From contig JACRIM010000045.1 in the NCBI GenBank assembly GCA_016235815.1, positions 124,001 through 188,000 of the forward strand: DNA of 64,000 nt, in the 5' to 3' direction. The position numbers and the translations under genes were made by a program. This document shows positions 1 to 9,535 of this stretch, one piece after another (position 1 is the stretch's first letter; each line of letters starts with the position of its first letter). The notes beneath the pieces are model-generated. The model searched no databases. It was not told the origin of the DNA and worked only from the letters and a program-made list of their open reading frames with translations. Origin of the DNA: Planctomycetota bacterium (lineage in GTDB: Bacteria > Planctomycetota > Phycisphaerae > UBA1845 > UTPLA1).

Positions 1-2
1 TT

Positions 3-332
3 CAGGCCGAGTCGCTTCTGCGCGAAGCCGTGGCTATCAATGTGGCAGCCCTGCCGGTTGGTCACTGGCAGCTTGTGACCTCGAAGATCGGACTGGGGGC
101 CTGCCTCTCTCGCCTGAGCAAGTTCGAAGAGGCCGAGGGGCTGTTGTTGGAAGGCCAGGAGGCAATTCAGGGAAAACCAGAGGTGTCGGACGCGTGGCGA
201 ACGGCTGCCATTGGCTATCTCGTGCGAATGTATGACGCTTGGGAGACGGCTGCCCCAGGCACGGGCAAGGCGGCGAAAGCAGCCCAATGGCGGGAAAAAC
301 TCACCGCAACCACCGCAAAAGCCGACCCGTGA
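3..332 (+). CDS. C-terminal end of a TPR-containing protein (probably a Ser/Thr kinase tail), truncated by the window edge
   Basis: The frame is open from base 3, so the gene starts outside the window; the GTG at base 30 is internal. The 109 visible residues are helical, with the paired-helix pattern of tetratricopeptide repeats: an LLREAVAI helix, then GLGACLSRLSKFEEAEGLLLEG, where the small residues and the KFEEAE turn match TPR consensus spacing. The tail ends in a Lys/Ala-rich stretch. In planctomycetes such TPR tails commonly follow a serine/threonine kinase domain and a membrane segment, and a kinase also lies at the other end of the window, but no kinase domain is visible here. The kinase link is inference; the TPR reading is fairly firm. 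Confidence 0.6.
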   Translation, partial: QAESLLREAVAINVAALPVGHWQLVTSKIGLGACLSRLSKFEEAEGLLLEGQEAIQGKPEVSDAWRTAAIGYLVRMYDAWETAAPGTGKAAKAAQWREKLTATTAKADP

Positions 333-359
333 CGTGTCGCCCACCAGTGTTCGGCCGAC

Positions 360-869
360 CTAAAGGTGACATTCGCAGTCAACTTCCAAGAGCGCGCCCG
401 GAACAACAAAGTCCTTGACCACGACGGTCGAACGGGCAGGTCGCGGCTCCGGGAAGAACTTCATATAGACCTCGTTAAACTTCGCGAAGTCGCTCTGCTC
501 CTTCAGAAAGCATGTGCATTTGAGAACCTTGTCCATGCCGGAGCCGGATGCTTCGATGCTGGCCTTGAGATTCAACATCGTCTGAGTCGCCTGCGATTCG
601 AAATCCTTATCCATCGCGGCCTCGCCGCCTTTTTGGTAACGGCCGACGCATCCGGCGATGAAGATGAGTTGGCCAAGCTGCATGGCGCGGGAGTAGGCGG
701 TCGATGGGCTTCCAGGAATTGCGTGTCGGGTCAGGTGTCCAGTGAGTGTGTCCGGTTTCTTCTTCGGATCGGAGGCTGCCGCGGGGGTGGCGATGACCGC
801 GCCGGCGAGGGCGGCTTTGCCGGTGGATGCGAGGAAGTTGCGGCGGGTTGATTCCTGATTTGGATTCAT
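360..869 (-). CDS. RidA/YjgF-family protein with Tat-type signal peptide
   Basis: The start is the ATG at 869, which has GGAG about seven bases upstream; the frame is open further upstream but without signal. The N-terminus carries a twin-arginine motif (STRRNFLAS) followed by an Ala-rich hydrophobic stretch, so this 169-residue protein is probably exported folded. The remainder matches the YjgF/YER057c/UK114 fold: YSRAMQLGQLIFIAG near the start of the domain and the closing segment with PARSTVVVKDF and a final VDCECHL. Cytosolic RidA hydrolyses reactive enamines/imines from PLP enzymes; what an exported copy does is not known. It converges with the TPR gene and is divergent from typA. Confidence 0.85.
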   Translation of the reverse strand: MNPNQESTRRNFLASTGKAALAGAVIATPAAASDPKKKPDTLTGHLTRHAIPGSPSTAYSRAMQLGQLIFIAGCVGRYQKGGEAAMDKDFESQATQTMLNLKASIEASGSGMDKVLKCTCFLKEQSDFAKFNEVYMKFFPEPRPARSTVVVKDFVVPGALLEVDCECHL

Positions 870-1097
870 GAGTAACTCCGTTCCAAAGCACAAATAACGC
901 GGCTGAATCATGCGAAACCAACCCAGTCGCGTCGTTTCGTCGTACGCATTACAATACACGTGAGATCATACGGCAGTACTTGAATCGCTCAAGCATTTCT
1001 TAGCGCTTCCTGACCCGCTGACGCGGACAGGCTTTCGCGGCTCAGAATAAAGCCCGAAGCGGTAACGAGACCCAAGAAAAAGGACGGCTACTCAGTC

Positions 1098-2915
1098 ATG
1101 CAATTTCGTAACCTGGCCATCATCGCCCACGTCGATCACGGGAAGACCTCGCTGGTCGATTGCCTCCTTCGGCAGTCCGGCAATTTCCGCGAAGGGACCT
1201 TGCACGGCGAACTCATCATGGACTCCAATCCGCAGGAAAAAGAGCGGGGCATCACCATCTTCGCGAAGAACTGCGCAATTCATTACAAGGAATACAAGAT
1301 CAATCTCATCGACACGCCGGGCCACGCCGACTTCGGTGGCGAAGTGGAGCGCGTCCTGAAACTGGCCGACGGGTGCCTTCTCGTCGTCGATGCCTTTGAA
1401 GGGCCGATGCCGCAAACGCGTTTCGTGCTAAAAAAAGCGTTTGAGTATCACCTCAAGCCGATCCTCGTCATCAACAAAATTGACCGCCCCGACGCCCGGC
1501 CCAAGGAAGTGCTGGACGAGTCACATGATCTGTTCATCGAATTGGGCGCGAACGAGGAGTGCCTCGACTGGCCGGTGATTTACTCAAGCGCCAAAATGGG
1601 ATTCGCCCGCTACAACCTGAGCGACACCAACACTGACATCACCCCGCTCTTCGAACAAATCATCAAGAGCGTGCCGCCGCCCGACAGCGACATTGAAAAG
1701 CCGTTACAGATGCTCGTCACCAGTCTCGACTGGAGCGATTACGTCGGCCGCATCGGCGTGGGCCGAGTCTTCCACGGCAGCATGAAGGTGGGGCAGAAGG
1801 TCTGTCGCATTTGCCGCGACGGGCATCGGCATGATGAAACGATCGACACGATCTTTACGTTCGAGGGCTTGGCGCGGAAGAAAGTGACCGATGCCGTGGC
1901 CGGCGACATCGTCGCCGTGACGGGCATCGAGGACCTCGGCATTGGCGATACGCTGGCCGACCCGAACGATCCACGTCCGATGCCCATTCTCGCCGTTGAT
2001 GAGCCGACGCTGAGCATGGTGTTTTCGATTAACAACTCACCGTTCGCCGGACGTGAGGGCAAGTTTCTCACCACGCGGCACCTGCGCGACCGGTTGTTCA
2101 AGGAATTGCAGTCGAATGTGGCTCTGCGCGTCGAGGAAATGGTGCAGAAGGATCAGTTTCGCGTGTCGGGTCGCGGATTGCTGCACCTGGGCGTGCTGAT
2201 TGAAACCATGCGCCGCGAAGGCTTTGAGCTGATGGTCGGCAAGCCAAAGGTGATCTACAGGGAAATCGGCGGTAAGAAGTGCGAGCCAGTCGAATACCTG
2301 ATTGTGGATGTACCGTCGACCTCGGCGGGATCCGTAATCGAATTGGTCGGCGGCCGTCGGGGCGAAATGGTCCGAATGGACACAAAAGAAAACATGTCGC
2401 ACCTGGAGTTCACCATTCCTGCACGCGGATTGATCGGGCTTCGCACGCGAATGATGAACGCCACGCGCGGCGAAGCGATCATGCATCATTCGTTCTATGA
2501 GTACGAACACTTGCGAGGAAGCATTCCCGTACGAATGGCGGGTGTGATGGTGGCCATGGAGTCCGGCCGCGTCACGGCGTACGCAATTGAGAACCTGCGG
2601 GATCGCGGCATGATGTTCGTCAAGCCCGGCGACGAAGTCTACAAGGGCCAGGTCGTTGGTGAGCATTGCATGGAAGACGACATCGACGTGAACGTGGCGA
2701 AATTGAAAAAACTGACGAACATGCGCGCGGCCGGCGCCGACAAGACGGTGGTGCTGAAACCTGCCCGGGAGCTGAGCCTGGAGTCGATGCTGGAGTACAT
2801 CGAGGAAGATGAGTGGGTGGAAGTGACACCCGCGATCTGCCGGATGCGCAAGCGCGTGCTGGATATGACGGAACGAAAGCGAACGAACCGGGACTCGGCG
2901 AAGGACGACGCGTGA
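1098..2915 (+). CDS. typA: GTP-binding protein TypA/BipA (ribosome-associated translational GTPase)
   Basis: This 605-residue protein has the full BipA layout. The G1 P-loop AHVDHGKT lies at residues 9-16, a switch region ends in GITIFAKN, G3 is [12 protein letters not shown] and G4 is [10 protein letters not shown]. After them come a domain-II beta barrel, EF-G-like domains III and V, and the BipA-specific C-terminal domain ([18 protein letters not shown]). BipA acts on the 50S subunit late in ribosome assembly, especially under cold or stress. The stop codon at 2915 abuts the convergent arsC stop at 2916, leaving no room for an intergenic terminator. No strong Shine-Dalgarno sequence precedes the ATG, but the start matches the family N-terminus ([17 protein letters not shown]). 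Confidence 0.97.
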   Translation: MQFRNLAIIAHVDHGKTSLVDCLLRQSGNFREGTLHGELIMDSNPQEKERGITIFAKNCAIHYKEYKINLIDTPGHADFGGEVERVLKLADGCLLVVDAFEGPMPQTRFVLKKAFEYHLKPILVINKIDRPDARPKEVLDESHDLFIELGANEECLDWPVIYSSAKMGFARYNLSDTNTDITPLFEQIIKSVPPPDSDIEKPLQMLVTSLDWSDYVGRIGVGRVFHGSMKVGQKVCRICRDGHRHDETIDTIFTFEGLARKKVTDAVAGDIVAVTGIEDLGIGDTLADPNDPRPMPILAVDEPTLSMVFSINNSPFAGREGKFLTTRHLRDRLFKELQSNVALRVEEMVQKDQFRVSGRGLLHLGVLIETMRREGFELMVGKPKVIYREIGGKKCEPVEYLIVDVPSTSAGSVIELVGGRRGEMVRMDTKENMSHLEFTIPARGLIGLRTRMMNATRGEAIMHHSFYEYEHLRGSIPVRMAGVMVAMESGRVTAYAIENLRDRGMMFVKPGDEVYKGQVVGEHCMEDDIDVNVAKLKKLTNMRAAGADKTVVLKPARELSLESMLEYIEEDEWVEVTPAICRMRKRVLDMTERKRTNRDSAKDDA

Positions 2916-3353
2916 TTATCGCGCTGCCGTCCGGCCTCCAGTCCGAAGGTATTCGCTGACTTTCTTTTCAATGCCGTCGCGAACCTCGTGGCAGACCTTC
3001 ATCTTGGCATCGTCGTCGCCGGGGGCCTTCGGCGGGTCAGCGAACGGCCAGTGCAGGTGTTGATCGGCATTTGCAAAGGCCGGACACTCACGCTCTGCGT
3101 TGTCGCAAACGGTAATGACGAGGTCGAAGTGCTGCTTGGTGAATTGGCCGGACCCTTTGCTTTGATACCCGCTGATGTCGATGCCCTTCTCAGCCATGGC
3201 CTTGATGGCGAGAGGTGAGACCTTGCCGCTCGGCTTCGTTCCGGCACTGATAACCTCCCACGCATCACCGCCGAGCTTCTTCCAGAATGCCTCCGCCATT
3301 TGTGAACGGCAGGAGTTCCCGGTGCAGAGGATGACGACGCGTTTCTTCTGCAT
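2916..3353 (-). CDS. arsC: Thioredoxin-coupled arsenate reductase (LMW protein tyrosine phosphatase fold)
   Basis: The 145-residue product has the P-loop CTGNSCRS (nucleophile Cys10, Arg16) and the redox pair Cys83/Cys90 in VCDNAEREC. These correspond to Cys10, Cys82 and Cys89 of the thioredoxin-linked ArsC family, which reduces arsenate to arsenite through a cysteine relay. The start at 3353 has AGGAG seven bases upstream. An in-frame ATG at 3443 would add a 30-residue extension with a hydrophobic stretch and a lipobox-like TAPGC, so a secreted lipoprotein form cannot be excluded. No arsB, acr3 or arsR lies nearby. The gene converges end to end with typA. Confidence 0.9.
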   Translation of the reverse strand: MQKKRVVILCTGNSCRSQMAEAFWKKLGGDAWEVISAGTKPSGKVSPLAIKAMAEKGIDISGYQSKGSGQFTKQHFDLVITVCDNAERECPAFANADQHLHWPFADPPKAPGDDDAKMKVCHEVRDGIEKKVSEYLRTGGRTAAR

Positions 3354-3557
3354 GGCGGATCTCCTGTTGTCGGCGGAGTTTCCCCGCTGGACACAACCGG
3401 GGGCAGTGAAGGCAATGATAGCTACAATGGCAAGGCGAATCATTGGACATCCCTTTGATAAACTGCAAGGGGAAAAAAGAATGAGCATACAGCACAAGCG
3501 CGACGACGCAACGAAGCACGCGCCAAGACGCAATGAACCGACAGCGGAGTAACGCCA

Positions 3558-4310
3558 TTGACCTATGAAGCGAATGAGATTGTCACCGCCTATCGACGAT
3601 CAGAACGGTCGTTGGTGGAGCAGGTGTCACAATGGGAGTCGCTGGATTATGGCGTCGCGTATTGGTCCGCGGCGCATCCTGCCCTTGCCGAAGCAAACCA
3701 ACTGCGCGACGTGTGGCTGGCCGATGTTGCCGCGGACGAGGCCTTCGCACGCGCGGAGGACTTCTTTGCGCAGCGCGGGGCACGATGCGGTAAATGGACC
3801 GCCGCATCGAGCCAATCCGAAGGGCCTGTTCTTGACTTGATGACGAGCAAGGGATGGCAGCGTGTCGAAACGCAGGTCATGTCGCTGGCGCGTTGGAACT
3901 TGGCTGAGGTGGCGGTGGACCCTGCGATTCGCATCCTGCCTGCACGGGCCATGCGTAAGGCGCATCGGGCAACATTCGGCGAGTCATCCGCTGAGGGCGA
4001 CGCGGCAGTGGATAGGCTGAACGATTCAAACCTCGACGAGTTTGTTGCAATGGTCGATGGCGTGGCGGCCGGGCGAATCGGCTATTTGTCGGTGGGGGAC
4101 ACGGCCCGCATCACAAACGTCTTCGTGCTGCCGGCGTTTCGAGGACGACGCGTGGGAATGCAACTGATCGCGCATGTGCTTCGATTAGCGAAGCGACTGC
4201 TGCCAAAGGCCCTTGTGACAGGAGCGGAGTCAGCGGCCGACCAGGTTTTTCTGAATCGTTGTGGCTTCGATGCAGCGGGCACGACGGTCGAGTTTCGACG
4301 AAGCGAGTGA
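3558..4310 (+). CDS. GNAT-family N-acetyltransferase
   Basis: The predicted start is TTG at 3558, with GGAG about nine bases upstream. The C-terminal half of this 250-residue protein carries the GNAT acetyl-CoA site: a strand ending VFVLP, then the pyrophosphate-binding loop FRGRRVG (Q/RxxGxG/A-like), helix MQLIAHVLRLA, and a late NRCGF turn typical of the last GNAT helix. The N-terminal half is a diverged GNAT-like or unrelated domain. The substrate cannot be inferred. The gene lies in a 200-bp gap after arsC and converges with uppS. Confidence 0.75.
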   Translation: MTYEANEIVTAYRRSERSLVEQVSQWESLDYGVAYWSAAHPALAEANQLRDVWLADVAADEAFARAEDFFAQRGARCGKWTAASSQSEGPVLDLMTSKGWQRVETQVMSLARWNLAEVAVDPAIRILPARAMRKAHRATFGESSAEGDAAVDRLNDSNLDEFVAMVDGVAAGRIGYLSVGDTARITNVFVLPAFRGRRVGMQLIAHVLRLAKRLLPKALVTGAESAADQVFLNRCGFDAAGTTVEFRRSE

Positions 4311-4316
4311 GCGTCG

Positions 4317-5087
4317 CTACAACGCACCGAAGCGGCGATGACGACGGGCGAAGTCCTTTATCGCGGCGTTCAGATCGTTCTTTCCGAATTCGGGCCAGAG
4401 CACCTCGGTAACATACAACTCCGCGTAGCTGATCTGCCAGAGCAGGAAATTGCTCACGCGCATCTCACCCGCCGTGCGAATAAGCAGGTCGGGGTCCGGC
4501 ATGCCGGCGGTGTAAAGCGCATCGCTTATCGTGCGATCATCGATTTGATCCGCGTTCAGTTCGCCCGATGCCACGCGGCCGGCGATGGCGCGGACGCCGT
4601 CCACGATCTCCGCGCGGCTGCTGTAGTTGAGTGCGAGGCAGAGCGTCATGCCTTTGTTATCGCGCGAAATTCGCGCGGTCTCGTCAAGTTCACTCAGCAC
4701 CTGCGACGGCAAACCTTCGCGGCGGCCGATCTGCACGAGACGGATATCGTTGTCCATGATCTCGGCACGCTCCTTAATGAGATACTCAACGTACAAGCGC
4801 ATGAGATGCGTGATTTCGTCAATGGGCCGATTCCAGTTTTCGGTGCTGAAGCTGTAAAGCGTGAGATAGCCAACGCCGAGGCGGGCCGAATGCGTCACGA
4901 TTTCGCGAACATTGGCCGCGCCGGCTTCATGGCCGCGAACGCGCGGAAGTCCCTGACGTTGCGCCCAGCGACCATTGCCGTCCATGATAATGGCAATATG
5001 GTGCGGCAACGATTCCGCGGCAATGCCGAGTTCAGTGCGGAGATCCAGTTTCTCAAGCGTTGGCATAGGTCTAGCGCCGGCCATCAT
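4317..5087 (-). CDS. uppS: Isoprenyl transferase (undecaprenyl diphosphate synthase)
   Basis: This cis-prenyltransferase condenses isopentenyl diphosphate onto farnesyl diphosphate to make the C55 lipid carrier for cell-wall and glycan synthesis. The 256-residue sequence has the signature IMDGNGRWA with the catalytic Asp at residue 36, the YSFSTENWNRP segment, and the C-terminal PDLLIRTAGE and ARRHRRFG motifs. The start at 5087 forms an ATGA overlap with the purA stop, so the two genes are translationally coupled; a later ATG at 5066 is less likely. Planctomycetes need this carrier for their peptidoglycan. Confidence 0.96.
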   Translation of the reverse strand: MMAGARPMPTLEKLDLRTELGIAAESLPHHIAIIMDGNGRWAQRQGLPRVRGHEAGAANVREIVTHSARLGVGYLTLYSFSTENWNRPIDEITHLMRLYVEYLIKERAEIMDNDIRLVQIGRREGLPSQVLSELDETARISRDNKGMTLCLALNYSSRAEIVDGVRAIAGRVASGELNADQIDDRTISDALYTAGMPDPDLLIRTAGEMRVSNFLLWQISYAELYVTEVLWPEFGKNDLNAAIKDFARRHRRFGAL

Positions 5088-6394
5088 ATCCGTGGTGTAC
5101 GGTGGAGCGTGGCAAGTCGTTCGGCACCAACCGAAACAAGCGTGATCGGCACCTTGAAATAGGCCTCAAGGCGGTCGAGATACGCTTTCGCCTGCTGGGG
5201 CAGCGCGTCGTAGTCGGCCGCACCCTCAATCTCACGATCCCAGCCGGGCAGCGTCTCCAACACCGGCTCCACATTGCCCAACACCTGGGCGTCGGGCGGG
5301 AAGATGCGAAGCGTTTCGCCCTTGTAGCGGTAGCCGGTGCAGATCTTCAGCTCCGGAAACGTACTCAACGTATCCAGGTGCATCACGATGAGCTGGGTAA
5401 TCCCGCAAAGGTCGATGCTGTACTTCGTGGCGAAGCCGTCAAACCAGCCGCACCGCCGAGGGCGACCCGTGGTGGTGCCGTATTCGTGGCCCCGCTCGCG
5501 GATGAGATCACCCGTGGAATCACGAAGCTCAGTCGGAAACGGTCCCCCGCCGACCCGCGTGCTATACGCCTTAATGACGCCGAGGTAGCTCGTGATCGCG
5601 CTGGGCGGTACACCTGCGCCGGCCGCGACGCCCGCGGCGGTGCAGGTGCTGCTGGTAACGAAAGGAAACGTGCCATGGGTGATGTCGAGGAGGCTCCCTT
5701 GCGCGCCCTCAAACAATATACGCTTCTTCGCTGCAATGGCATCATGAAGAATAAGGGTCGTGTCCGTCACATGCGGTGCGAGTTTCTTGGCGAGGGCAAG
5801 CGCCTCGTCGGCAATTGCCTCGGCGTTGAGCGGCTCGGCATCGCCGTACAGCGCGACGAAGACCTTGTTGCGCTGATCAACAATATGGCGAACCTTCTCT
5901 CGAAAGGTGTCGGCGTGAAAGAGGTCGGCTACCCGAACGGCCGTGCTTCGTAGCATCTTGTCTGCATAGCAGGGGCCGATGCCCTTGGCAGTCGTGCCGA
6001 TCTTCTGGTCAGCCCCAAGACTCCCCTCGGAAAGACGATCCTGCTTCTTGTGCCACGGCATGACCAAATGCGCTCGATTCGAGATGACAAGGTTCTCCGA
6101 GACCTTGACGCCTCGCGCCGTAAGCGCGTCGAGTTCGCCCGAGAGAATCTCAAGATCGAGGGCAACGCCGGGACCAATGACGCTGAGCACATTCGGGCGC
6201 AGGATGCCGCTCGGAACGAGGTGCAGCGCAAACTTCTCTCCCCCATGGCGAACCGTGTGGCCGGCGTTGGCGCCACCGGCGTAGCGCACGGCGACGTCAA
6301 AATACTCCGTGAGCAAATCGACGATTTTGCCCTTGCCCTCGTCGCCCCACTGCAAACCGACGACACTGGTATTTCCGAGGGTGTGATAGTTCAT
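5084..6394 (-). CDS. purA: Adenylosuccinate synthase
   Basis: PurA converts IMP and aspartate to adenylosuccinate with GTP, the first committed step to AMP. The 436-residue protein begins with the GTP-binding GLQWGDEGKGK loop, followed by the IMP-site motif GGANAGHTV. The remaining family blocks are present, including EGAQGSLLDITHGTFPFVTSS and GGGPFPTEL. It is co-directional with uppS and overlaps it by 4 nt. The partner enzyme purB is about 15 kb away, so the pathway genes are dispersed. Confidence 0.97.
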   Translation of the reverse strand: MNYHTLGNTSVVGLQWGDEGKGKIVDLLTEYFDVAVRYAGGANAGHTVRHGGEKFALHLVPSGILRPNVLSVIGPGVALDLEILSGELDALTARGVKVSENLVISNRAHLVMPWHKKQDRLSEGSLGADQKIGTTAKGIGPCYADKMLRSTAVRVADLFHADTFREKVRHIVDQRNKVFVALYGDAEPLNAEAIADEALALAKKLAPHVTDTTLILHDAIAAKKRILFEGAQGSLLDITHGTFPFVTSSTCTAAGVAAGAGVPPSAITSYLGVIKAYSTRVGGGPFPTELRDSTGDLIRERGHEYGTTTGRPRRCGWFDGFATKYSIDLCGITQLIVMHLDTLSTFPELKICTGYRYKGETLRIFPPDAQVLGNVEPVLETLPGWDREIEGAADYDALPQQAKAYLDRLEAYFKVPITLVSVGAERLATLHRTPRI

Positions 6395-6443
6395 GGCGTT
6401 AGGGCGTCCAATGCCGACGCGAATGTCATCTCAAACCGAATGA

Positions 6444-7907
6444 TCACGGGTTTGCCGCCACAAGTTCTTTTTGCAGCGAGATTACTTCGTCGTACGACTT
6501 CTTCAAGCTGCCGTCCTTCTTCTGCAGTCCGCCCCATGGCGACGGAGCCACGCCGTCGGCAAATGCCTGCCACGACACGGATGCCACGAACGGTTTCGAC
6601 AACGCAATACGAGCCATGTCCCGCAGCCAGGCAGCCTGCACATGTTCATTCCATTCGTCATGCCAGTAGCCGCTCATCGGGGTCATGCCGTTGGACGGTA
6701 CGCCCATGCAGCTCACATGCACGGCCTTTCCGTAATTACCAAAGCGATCGAGGATCGATGAAAGCTGCAACAGGTCACGAACATACTGGGCACAGTTCTG
6801 ACCGCCGAACTGCAACTGAATATTGAACGCATCAAAGTTCACGCCGCTCTGCAGGGCCATTTCCGCGTAGAGCGTCGGCGGAATCGTCTGCGGATCGGTC
6901 GCGTAATACTCGCCCCACGGAAGGACGATTCCAAGCAACACCTCGCTCTTGGGCGCGGCCTGCCGTGTGAGAATGGCCGACATCCGCGTAAGTTCGACCA
7001 ATTGCTCAAACGTGAGCTTGTACGTGTTGTACGCGTGCAGCCCGACACAGACCTCCCACGATTGCACATGGCCGCTGAAGGAACGCACAATCGTGCGAAG
7101 ATGCTTCATGATGGCGTCGCGCAGCCGGTCATAGTCGCGGGCAGTCTTGGCAAGCCAGGTTGGCGTCTCCCAGGGTTCGAACGATAGCAGTGAACAGGCT
7201 CGAATCGGCATTCGCCGCGCCTTCAGATGTTGCAACGCACGTTCAAGGTGGGCCGTCTCGTATTTGCCTTCCACCGGTTGGAGCGTGGCCCACGTAAAGG
7301 GAAGCTCGACGAACTGGAAGGCATCGGCAATTAGTTGCACCGAGGCGTCGGAGTAATGCGATGGATCGACGCGGCAGCCCAAGGGTGCGGCAGGCATGGA
7401 ATTGTCGGCCATCCGTGCAGGAAGATTAATCGTGGCGTGATACGCCGAGAGCGATTCGCCCGCCTTGAGACCCAACGTTAGCGACTGATCGGCCAACATG
7501 GCAGCACCAGCGACATCGGGCGCTTCCAGCGCGGCGACGAGCAGATCGCGGGCCTTGTCAATTTCATCGTAGAGGTGTTGGCCCGCCGGGTGATCGTAAA
7601 AGCCCCAGTCTTCGCGTTTCTGGCTGATCCGCATCAGTTGGCCGCGAGCCAGTTCGAGGTGAAGGTGGTAGGGTTCGGGGCGTTCGAGAACACGCGGCGT
7701 CTCCAGGAGGATTCGGCCGATGCCCTGCACCGACCACATCAAGGCAAGGGCAGCAGCGCCGCGCGATCGGGCGTCGCAGATGATCTCGCCTTTCTCAAAG
7801 CGAATCTCGGCGCGAACGGGAACCCGGTCAGCACCGAGCAGATGAGCTCCGTCGAGGCTGATGCTTTTCGCTGGCGCGCCGTTTTCAAATACCTTGAATC
7901 GCAGCAT
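6444..7907 (-). CDS. GH10-like TIM-barrel protein lacking the catalytic glutamates
   Basis: This 487-residue protein has an N-terminal beta-rich domain (about 1-175) and a C-terminal half resembling family-10 glycosyl hydrolases. That half includes FQFVELPFTWATLQPVEGKYE (the 'W..LEP..G.Y' block), a central W-E-V strand, and the closing IALSKPFVASVSWQAFADG block. The places where GH10 enzymes carry acid/base and nucleophile Glu read WEVCVGLH (about residue 284) and VHVSCMGVPS (about 395), so both glutamates appear to be replaced. No signal peptide is visible. It may be a carbohydrate-binding or regulatory pseudo-enzyme. It lies 49 bp upstream of purA on the same strand. Confidence 0.6.
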   Translation of the reverse strand: MLRFKVFENGAPAKSISLDGAHLLGADRVPVRAEIRFEKGEIICDARSRGAAALALMWSVQGIGRILLETPRVLERPEPYHLHLELARGQLMRISQKREDWGFYDHPAGQHLYDEIDKARDLLVAALEAPDVAGAAMLADQSLTLGLKAGESLSAYHATINLPARMADNSMPAAPLGCRVDPSHYSDASVQLIADAFQFVELPFTWATLQPVEGKYETAHLERALQHLKARRMPIRACSLLSFEPWETPTWLAKTARDYDRLRDAIMKHLRTIVRSFSGHVQSWEVCVGLHAYNTYKLTFEQLVELTRMSAILTRQAAPKSEVLLGIVLPWGEYYATDPQTIPPTLYAEMALQSGVNFDAFNIQLQFGGQNCAQYVRDLLQLSSILDRFGNYGKAVHVSCMGVPSNGMTPMSGYWHDEWNEHVQAAWLRDMARIALSKPFVASVSWQAFADGVAPSPWGGLQKKDGSLKKSYDEVISLQKELVAANP

Positions 7908-8036
7908 GGGCGTGTGTCATTAGATCCTATGGGGTTTGAATCGCAGGCCCCCGGGGATGGTCTCCGAGATCGACATCATAATACGGCCCGGCACGGTTGG
8001 GGTACAGCGGGGCGAACGATTCGCAAGCTGTCTCGC

Positions 8037-9002
8037 TCAGGTCGGCACTGGCGTCAAAGGCCGATCCCCGCGCAGTACGGCGATCACGTTTGCAGCGGCC
8101 GTTTCGGCCATTTTTCGACGCGTCGATTCAGTGGCGGACCCGATGTGCGGTAAAAGGACGACGTTTGGCAATTCAAAAAAGTCGCGCGAAATACGCGGTT
8201 CGTTCTGATACACATCGAGGCCTGCTCCGGCGATTTGCCCGGTGCGTAGCGCACCAATGAGTGCAGCTTGATCCACCACATCGCCGCGAGCCGTATTGAC
8301 CAGTATGGCGGTGCGTTTCATACGAGCGATGGCCCGGTCGTCAATCAAATAACGTGTCTCCGTGGTCAGGGGTACATGCAGCGTTACGAAATCGCTCGTT
8401 TCGAGCAACTCTGGAAGTCCAACGCGTCGAGCACCGAGAGCGTTCATGACCGGCCGGTCGGCGTTGTCAAAATACAGAATGGTCATGCCGAAACCCGTGG
8501 CTCGTCGTGCGACCGCGGCGCCAATCCGCCCCGCGCCGACAATGCCGATCGTTTGCCCATGAACATCAGCGCCGAGAAACTCCAGCATGTTCCAACCCTG
8601 CCACGAACCGGTGCGTAGCAGGCGTTCGGCCTCGCCGATGCGCCGCGCAGCCGCGAGCAACAAGGCCCAAGTCAGATCGGCCGTAGCCTCGGTAAGCACA
8701 TCGGGAGCGTTCGTCACCGGAATGCAGAGCCGTCCGGCCGTCGCGATGTCGATGTTGTCATATCCGACCGTGCAGGCAGCGATGATTTTGCACCGCCCCT
8801 TCGCCGCCTCAAGCACGGCTGCATCAATGCGATCGGCAACCTGGCAGATGATCGCGTCGTGGCGAGGCGCTTGCCGGACCAGTTCGTTGTGATCTGGCGG
8901 ACGGCGAAGCGAGCCGACTTTAACCGCGAAACCTGCCTGCGTGAGCATGGCCAAACCGCCGTCGTGGATGATTCGGGTGACGTAAACGCTTGGAGCACTC
9001 AT
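8037..9002 (-). CDS. D-isomer-specific 2-hydroxyacid dehydrogenase (glyoxylate/hydroxypyruvate reductase-like)
   Basis: The start at 9002 is supported by GGAGATT directly upstream; the frame stays open upstream but that part looks untranslated. The 321-residue protein shows the NAD(P)-binding GIVGAGRIGAAVARR Rossmann turn. It also has the catalytic triad of the family: Arg in NTARGDVVD, Glu in NEPRI and His in LLPHIGSAT. These enzymes interconvert 2-keto acids and D-2-hydroxy acids; glyoxylate or hydroxypyruvate is the likeliest substrate by overall length and motif spelling. It is divergent from the downstream GNAT gene, with only 56 bp between their starts. Confidence 0.92.
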   Translation of the reverse strand: MSAPSVYVTRIIHDGGLAMLTQAGFAVKVGSLRRPPDHNELVRQAPRHDAIICQVADRIDAAVLEAAKGRCKIIAACTVGYDNIDIATAGRLCIPVTNAPDVLTEATADLTWALLLAAARRIGEAERLLRTGSWQGWNMLEFLGADVHGQTIGIVGAGRIGAAVARRATGFGMTILYFDNADRPVMNALGARRVGLPELLETSDFVTLHVPLTTETRYLIDDRAIARMKRTAILVNTARGDVVDQAALIGALRTGQIAGAGLDVYQNEPRISRDFFELPNVVLLPHIGSATESTRRKMAETAAANVIAVLRGDRPLTPVPT

Positions 9003-9058
9003 AATCTCCACAGCATACACGAGGAATCCGTCGTCGACGACGAACAAGGGAAGGCACT

Positions 9059-9535
9059 GTGTTAACAATTAGCGCCGCGCACCAGGAGCCGGAACTGTCG
9101 GACATTCGCGTGTTGTTTCGCGAGTATGCCGAGTCACTTGGGTTCCACCTGTGCTTCCAGGATTTCGACCGGGAGATGGCGGAGTTGCCGGGGAACTATG
9201 CACCTCCAGCCGGACGCCTCCTGATCGCAAAATGGAGTGACGCCGTTGCGGGATGCGTGGCGATGAAACAACTGGGCGACGGCATTTGCGAGATGAAACG
9301 GTTCTACGTGCGTCCCAATTTTCGCGGGAAGGGAATCGGTGAGGCCCTAGCCAAGGCCATCATCGCCGCCGGTCGCGACGCCGGGTACGCCAGAATGCGG
9401 CTGGACACCGTGCCCACGATGCAGTCGGCCATCCGCATATACGAATCGCTGGGATTTCGCGATACCGATCCGTACGTATTCAACCCGATTCCGGGGGTTC
9501 GCTATTTGGAACTGGTGTTCTCCGAGTCCGCTTAG
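9059..9535 (+). CDS. GNAT-family N-acetyltransferase
   Basis: This compact 158-residue acetyltransferase starts with GTG at 9059 and has an AAGG-type ribosome site upstream. It has the complete GNAT core: CEMKRFYVRPNFRGKGIG (acetyl-CoA pyrophosphate loop R-G-K-G-I-G), helix EALAKAIIAAGRDAG, strand MRLDTVPTM, and the closing AIRIYESLGFRD. The arrangement resembles amino-acid or small-molecule acetyltransferases; the substrate is unknown. Its end overlaps the convergent esterase gene by 4 nt. Confidence 0.88.
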   Translation: MLTISAAHQEPELSDIRVLFREYAESLGFHLCFQDFDREMAELPGNYAPPAGRLLIAKWSDAVAGCVAMKQLGDGICEMKRFYVRPNFRGKGIGEALAKAIIAAGRDAGYARMRLDTVPTMQSAIRIYESLGFRDTDPYVFNPIPGVRYLELVFSESA

